The translations under genes and the position numbers were made by a program. A stretch of DNA of 46,420 nucleotides from JABISG01 sp963581435 (GTDB lineage Bacteria > Planctomycetota > Planctomycetia > Planctomycetales > Planctomycetaceae), in NCBI GenBank assembly GCA_963581435.1, contig CAUZOL010000012.1, positions 1 through 46,420 on the forward strand, written 5' to 3'. Position 1 is the first letter of the stretch. Each line of letters starts with the position of its first letter. Under the pieces are notes generated by a model. The model worked only from the letters and a program-made list of their open reading frames with translations, did no database searches and had not been told where the DNA came from. Of the stretch, positions 43,439 to 46,420 are shown piece by piece.

Positions 43439-44368
43439 CTACGGATTAATCTTCAGCAATTCGACGGTGAAGTACAGTATCGAATTCGCGGGAATTGATC
43501 CTTTTCCGCGCGGGCCATATGCCAGATTCGAAGGGAGTATCAGTTGGATCTTGCCACCTTCGCCGACCAGTTGAAGGCCCTCTGTCCAACCGCGAATTAC
43601 GCCGTTGAGCGGAAACTCGGTTGGCTCGTTGCGCTTGTATGAGCTGTCAAACTCTTTGCCGTCGGCAAACGTTCCTGCATAGTGAACTGAAACAGTGTCT
43701 GTCGCTTTGGGCTTTTTCCCTTTGCCCTGGCGCGTGATCCGGTACATCATTCCAGAACCGGTGGTCAAGAATTTCCCGTCCGCTTCCGTGTCGGCAAAGG
43801 GACCAAGACCAGGTGGAGTGGTAGACTTCGGAATGGCCGGGTCGATGCCAGCCGGATCGGCACTTTCGGGAGTCTCTGGCGATTGGGGTGGCTGTTTGAT
43901 GTCGAGCAATTCAACAGTGAAGTACAGTGTCGCATCGGGAGGGATCGGTCCTCCGCCGCTTGGGCCATAGCCCAGTTCTGAGGGGATGATCAGATCGATC
44001 TGTCCCCCTTTGGCCACAAGTTGCAGCCCCTCGGTCCAGCCGGCGACAACGTCCTGCAGGCCGAACTCTGCCGGTCGCTGGCGTTTGTACGAGCTGTCAA
44101 ACTCTGTCCCGTCTGCCAGTTTTCCCTCGTAATGGACCTCGACGGCACCGGTCACGGCCGGCTTTGCGCCGGTACCTTCGCGCGTAATTCGATACTTCAA
44201 GCCTGTGTCGGTAGTTGTAAACTCCCCATCGGTGCCCTCAAAGGGACCAAGAGGATGTTCCGCCTCGTAGGCTTTCAATTCGGCGGCCGATTTACCGGAT
44301 CCGCAGCCGACGGCAAAAACAATCATCATGGCAGCCGCGAAAGGTGCCAGGTAGCGTGCCACAGCCAT
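43439..44368 (-). CDS. Tandem FKBP-type peptidyl-prolyl isomerase lipoprotein
   Basis: The 309-residue protein has a lipoprotein signal (MMIVFAVGC) and two FKBP domains of about 100 residues each, at roughly 50-150 and 200-305. Each has the pattern VHYxGxxADGxEFDSSYKR, then GWTEGLQLV, IPSELGYGP or LPSNLAYGP, and LYFTVELL. Both retain the hydrophobic pocket residues of active FKBPs (Tyr, Phe-Asp, Trp, Tyr). It should catalyse Xaa-Pro isomerisation and help fold exported proteins, anchored to a membrane. The two domains are close at the DNA level over short stretches, which points to an internal duplication. CTCCTCC (44374-44380, plus strand) supplies a strong ribosome site for the ATG at 44368. 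Confidence 0.92.
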   Translation of the reverse strand: MAVARYLAPFAAAMMIVFAVGCGSGKSAAELKAYEAEHPLGPFEGTDGEFTTTDTGLKYRITREGTGAKPAVTGAVEVHYEGKLADGTEFDSSYKRQRPAEFGLQDVVAGWTEGLQLVAKGGQIDLIIPSELGYGPSGGGPIPPDATLYFTVELLDIKQPPQSPETPESADPAGIDPAIPKSTTPPGLGPFADTEADGKFLTTGSGMMYRITRQGKGKKPKATDTVSVHYAGTFADGKEFDSSYKRNEPTEFPLNGVIRGWTEGLQLVGEGGKIQLILPSNLAYGPRGKGSIPANSILYFTVELLKINP

Positions 44369-44504
44369 TGTCACTCCTCCAAATATGTATGCAACGAAAA
44401 AATCACTTGGCAGAATATCTCAGGCGTTTTTGCGCCACGTTGCCTCACCATAGTCGATCTCCGTTGTTGGATGCTACTGCCAAGACGGTCGTTGGCGACA
44501 GATT

Positions 44505-45080
44505 TCAGGTGAGGTGATTTTGCATCACCTGAAGCGAGTTGCGGGCAAACCGGCGTTGCTGGTAGCGAACATATGGGTAGCCGACCTTCGAGAGCCATAT
44601 GCCAGGCTTGGAGAAGGCGACAATTTCGTACCAAACCGAGTCGTCGGCGTGTTGCCATTCGACGCGGAATCGTTCTTCGCCGCGCTCGACATGCCCTTTC
44701 AACGTTCCGTAGGCAAAGGAAAACTCGTCGCCGACTTCCGATGCTGTCTCTTTGACGTAGACGATTCGGCAAACGTTGACAACCCAGAGCCCGCAAGCGC
44801 GAGCCAGTGTTCCCACCAGTTCGCCTTCGCGAAGCCTCGCATCGGGCCAGCACGGTTCGACCCATCCGAGTTGCAGCATTCGCCACGATTTGAGGGCTTG
44901 CCTGGCACGCTCGAACGTGGCCCTGCCGCTGCCGAGGCGCACTCGATTGCGGTCCACGACATAACCCGACGGCGGCTTGCCGCGCGAGCCGCCCACCTCA
45001 TTGTACGACAGCGGCATGTCGCGATTTGAATCGCGGATGTCGGCAAGAATGTGGGCAGTCGGCTTGCGGATCAGAAACAT
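44505..45080 (-). CDS. DUF1990 protein
   Basis: The 191-residue cytosolic protein matches the DUF1990 family. Recognisable segments are ATFERARQALKSWRMLQLGWVEP, GLWVVNVCRIVYV, FAYGTLKGHVERGEERFRVEW and WYEIVAFSKPGIWLSKVGYPY, then RRFARNSLQVM. The function is not known. The ATG at 45080 is preferred to a GTG at 45128 because the extra residues look non-coding, though the upstream ribosome site is weak. It is followed downstream by the FKBP gene after 136 nt with no obvious link. Confidence 0.85.
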   Translation of the reverse strand: MFLIRKPTAHILADIRDSNRDMPLSYNEVGGSRGKPPSGYVVDRNRVRLGSGRATFERARQALKSWRMLQLGWVEPCWPDARLREGELVGTLARACGLWVVNVCRIVYVKETASEVGDEFSFAYGTLKGHVERGEERFRVEWQHADDSVWYEIVAFSKPGIWLSKVGYPYVRYQQRRFARNSLQVMQNHLT

Positions 45081-45265
45081 GGACAGATCATTCAGTCGGC
45101 GGTTTACAGAACAGGTAACGTAGCTCAACGGGTTCGAGTTGAGAATGCAACCGCGGCGAAGTCAGTGCAGGTATCGACGATTCGGCTTGATCGAAAATCA
45201 GTCGGCAGCGACAATTCGCTGCGGCTGGTGGTCGATTCCGTTAATCCATCTGAAGGCGCAGGAGC

Positions 45266-45766
45266 ATGGTTCGGGACGTTTCTGTTTTGATTTCCGATTT
45301 GAGCAGCTCCGAAGCCGGCGTGCGGAGCAGTGCAGCGGAGGCACTGTCGCGTCTTGGTGACGATGCGTGCGGCGCAGCCGTGCCGCTCGCCCGCTGTGTC
45401 GGCGATGACAATGAAGAGTTGCGAGAGTGGGCGGCGGCGGCGTTGGAAGAGCTTGGCCCGCCCTCAGCTGCCGACTTGGATGCGCTGATCGAGTTGTTGG
45501 CGGACGAAGCTCCCGATGTTGCCTATTGGTCAGCCACGCTGATTGGAAGATTGGCCGAACGGGCCGTTGCTGCGGTTTCGGCATTATGCTCCGCCTTGGA
45601 AGCAGATCGACCGGTTATTGTGCGCGAACGCGCAGCGTGGGCGCTGGGGCGAATCGGCCAATCGGCAGGAGAAACGGCGATTGCAGCCTTGAACAAAGCA
45701 GGCAACGATTCACAGCCTCGACTCGCCCGACTGGCGCAACGGGCGTTAGATCGCATTTCTGGCTGA
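45266..45766 (+). CDS. HEAT-repeat protein
   Basis: The 166-residue protein is built of about four or five HEAT-like helical repeats, such as VRSSAAEALSRLGDDACGA, LREWAAAALEELGPPSAAD, VAYWSATLIGRLAERAVAA and VRERAAWALGRIGQSAGE, spaced about 35 residues apart. Such repeats form superhelical scaffolds that bind other proteins; PBS-lyase-type HEAT proteins are the nearest class. No catalytic domain is present. An AAGG/AGGAG region lies just before the ATG. It faces the GGDEF remnant end to end. Confidence 0.8.
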   Translation: MVRDVSVLISDLSSSEAGVRSSAAEALSRLGDDACGAAVPLARCVGDDNEELREWAAAALEELGPPSAADLDALIELLADEAPDVAYWSATLIGRLAERAVAAVSALCSALEADRPVIVRERAAWALGRIGQSAGETAIAALNKAGNDSQPRLARLAQRALDRISG

Positions 45767-45782
45767 AGGCGCTGACGACCTG

Positions 45783-45799
45783 CTGTCGGCAAACGACAG
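45783..45799. terminator. Small hairpin between the HEAT gene and the GGDEF remnant
   Basis: CTGTCG and CGACAG arms enclose GCAAA, 16 nt after the HEAT gene stop and just before the GGDEF remnant's stop, between convergent genes. There is no T-run, so its role as a terminator is uncertain. Confidence 0.3.
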
Positions 45800-45800
45800 T

Positions 45801-46259
45801 CTACGAAACGGCAAGGGCCTCTTCGGCCGCTTCGACAGATTCTTCAGCGGCAACATCATCCGTTGCCGTGACGTCATCCGTTTCGGCGACGTCATCCGTT
45901 TCGACGACGTCATCGGCTGTGGCGGCATCATCCGCTGTGGTGACATCGTCAACTGCAGCGGCATCATTAGCAGTCACATTATCTTCCGTGGGCGGCTCTT
46001 CGACGGATGTGCGATTGCCGCCGGCATGCAGCGATTTCTCGAGCGCCTTTTGGCCGCGATTCATCAGGCTGTCGGGTGGTTCCCCATGCCCGGCTAACGT
46101 AACGCCCGCCGAAAGTGTGAGCTGCAACTCAAGCTCGTCGATTTGGAACGGCGTTTTGCTTGCGGCAATGCGATAGCGTTCGGCAGCACTGGTGGCATCA
46201 TCTAAAGAGCACGCCGGCAGCATCATGCAAAAACTGTTTTCGCTACGAGCTATTGTCAA
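45801..46259 (-). pseudogene. GGDEF-domain remnant with an acidic repeat tail
   Basis: About 150 residues are left of what looks like the C-terminal half of a GGDEF (diguanylate cyclase-like) domain: ENSFCMMLPACSLDDATSAAERYRIA, then LELQLTLSAGVTLA and SLMNRGQKALEKSLHAGGNR. The usual R-Y-GGDEF start reads ARSENSF, so the active site is missing or degenerate. The upstream part is cut off where transposase-related sequence begins. After residue 90 comes a tail of six-residue units (TDDVAE, TDDVTA, ADDVVE and similar), encoded by 18-nt tandem repeats at about 45850-45980. The frame starts only at a TTG. I take it as the 3' end of a gene broken by an insertion element. It ends with TAG. Confidence 0.6.
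45850..45980. repeat. 18-nt tandem repeat coding an acidic tail
   Basis: Units such as GACGTCATCCGTTTCGGC recur with small changes about seven times within the GGDEF remnant, giving six-residue acidic repeats with a DDV/DDA core on the minus strand. Tandem repeats of this kind arise by replication slippage and often vary between strains. Confidence 0.65.
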
Positions 46260-46281
46260 TTGTTGTGTTATGAAAATGTTT

Positions 46282-46420
46282 CTAAGCGGCGAGTTCCTGC
46301 AGAATTCCGTCTTGGAAGGAACGTCCTTCGACGACGAGCGTCATCTTTTCGTGGCTGCGTAAGCGGTTCCATTTCTTCGAGGCCGATTGAGCCAGCTTGA
46401 ACATCATGGCCAGGCTCGCG
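46282..46420 (-). mobile_element. 3' end of a transposase gene (IS256/mutator type, probable)
   Basis: The last 45 codons of a minus-strand frame enter from the right edge of the window: ASLAMMFKLAQSASKKWNR, then LRSHEKMTLVVEGRSF and DGILQELAA, ending with TAG at 46282-46284. The pattern of a K-L-A-x-S-A-x-K-x-W-x-R-L helix followed by VxxGxxFxDG is that of the C-terminus of IS256-type transposases. The terminal inverted repeat should lie between 46259 and 46281, but cannot be confirmed without the other end. The element appears to have inserted in the GGDEF gene. Confidence 0.6.

Noticed and set aside
45107..45170. tRNA-like stretch with a GGTTCGAG motif and pairing ends
   Set aside because: The arms do not form a proper cloverleaf: the D and anticodon stems are absent and the length is short.

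Overview
The window looks like part of a Planctomycetota chromosome. The protein families are typical of that phylum: a DUF1559 pseudopilin-like protein, two DUF1501 proteins, a giant DUF1549/DUF1553 cytochrome-type protein, a sulfatase, a CehA/McbA-like metallohydrolase, zinc-ribbon membrane proteins and a long TolC-like lipoprotein. Genes are dense, on both strands, in short operons separated by palindromic interspersed repeats. I saw no rRNA or tRNA gene and no CRISPR array. All assignments come from reading the sequence and from memory of the families; no database search was run.

Layout. 0.1-2 kb (minus): an orphan CheX-like protein and a creatininase-family amidohydrolase. 2.2-5.8 kb (plus): a cell-surface polysaccharide cluster of two glycosyltransferases, the second interrupted by an in-frame TAG, and a CelD-like GNAT protein. 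5.9-7.9 kb (minus): a zinc-ribbon/TM/beta-sandwich protein and a DUF1559 pseudopilin-like protein. 8.2-10.9 kb (plus): an AmpG-like MFS transporter and a PLP-dependent trans-sulfuration enzyme. 10.9-13.4 kb (minus): DUF1501 and a DapA-family aldolase. 13.5-21.3 kb (minus): a complete MacAB-TolC-like efflux operon in the order MarR regulator, TolC-like lipoprotein, EF-hand-tailed adaptor, ABC ATPase, FtsX/MacB permease.

21.6-35.8 kb: sulfatase (plus); a membrane protein, a Tsr3/DTW-like aminocarboxypropyltransferase candidate and a 61-residue coiled-coil protein (minus); then on the plus strand a Methyltransf_32-type methyltransferase with a membrane protein, the DUF1549/DUF1553 plus DUF1501 pair, a secreted endonuclease/exonuclease/phosphatase-family protein and the large metallohydrolase. 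36.0-41.1 kb (plus): an AroD-AroE fusion-like protein that lacks most expected catalytic residues, a DUF3592 protein, a zinc-ribbon membrane protein with a second in-frame TAG, a HemX/CcsA-like membrane protein and hemA, which starts at TTG. 41.3-45.1 kb (minus): an orphan NuoE-NuoF fusion, a zinc-ribbon/L7-L12-CTD/TM protein, a tandem-FKBP lipoprotein and a DUF1990 protein. The right edge has a HEAT-repeat protein, a GGDEF remnant with an acidic repeat tail, and the 3' end of a transposase gene that probably truncates it.

The points most worth following are the probable AroDE pseudoenzyme next to haem genes, the Tsr3-like bacterial protein, the 269-nt overlap and EF-hand tail in the efflux operon, the two isolated amber interruptions in a genome that otherwise uses TAG as a normal stop, the orphan NuoEF fusion, and several interspersed palindromic repeat families.
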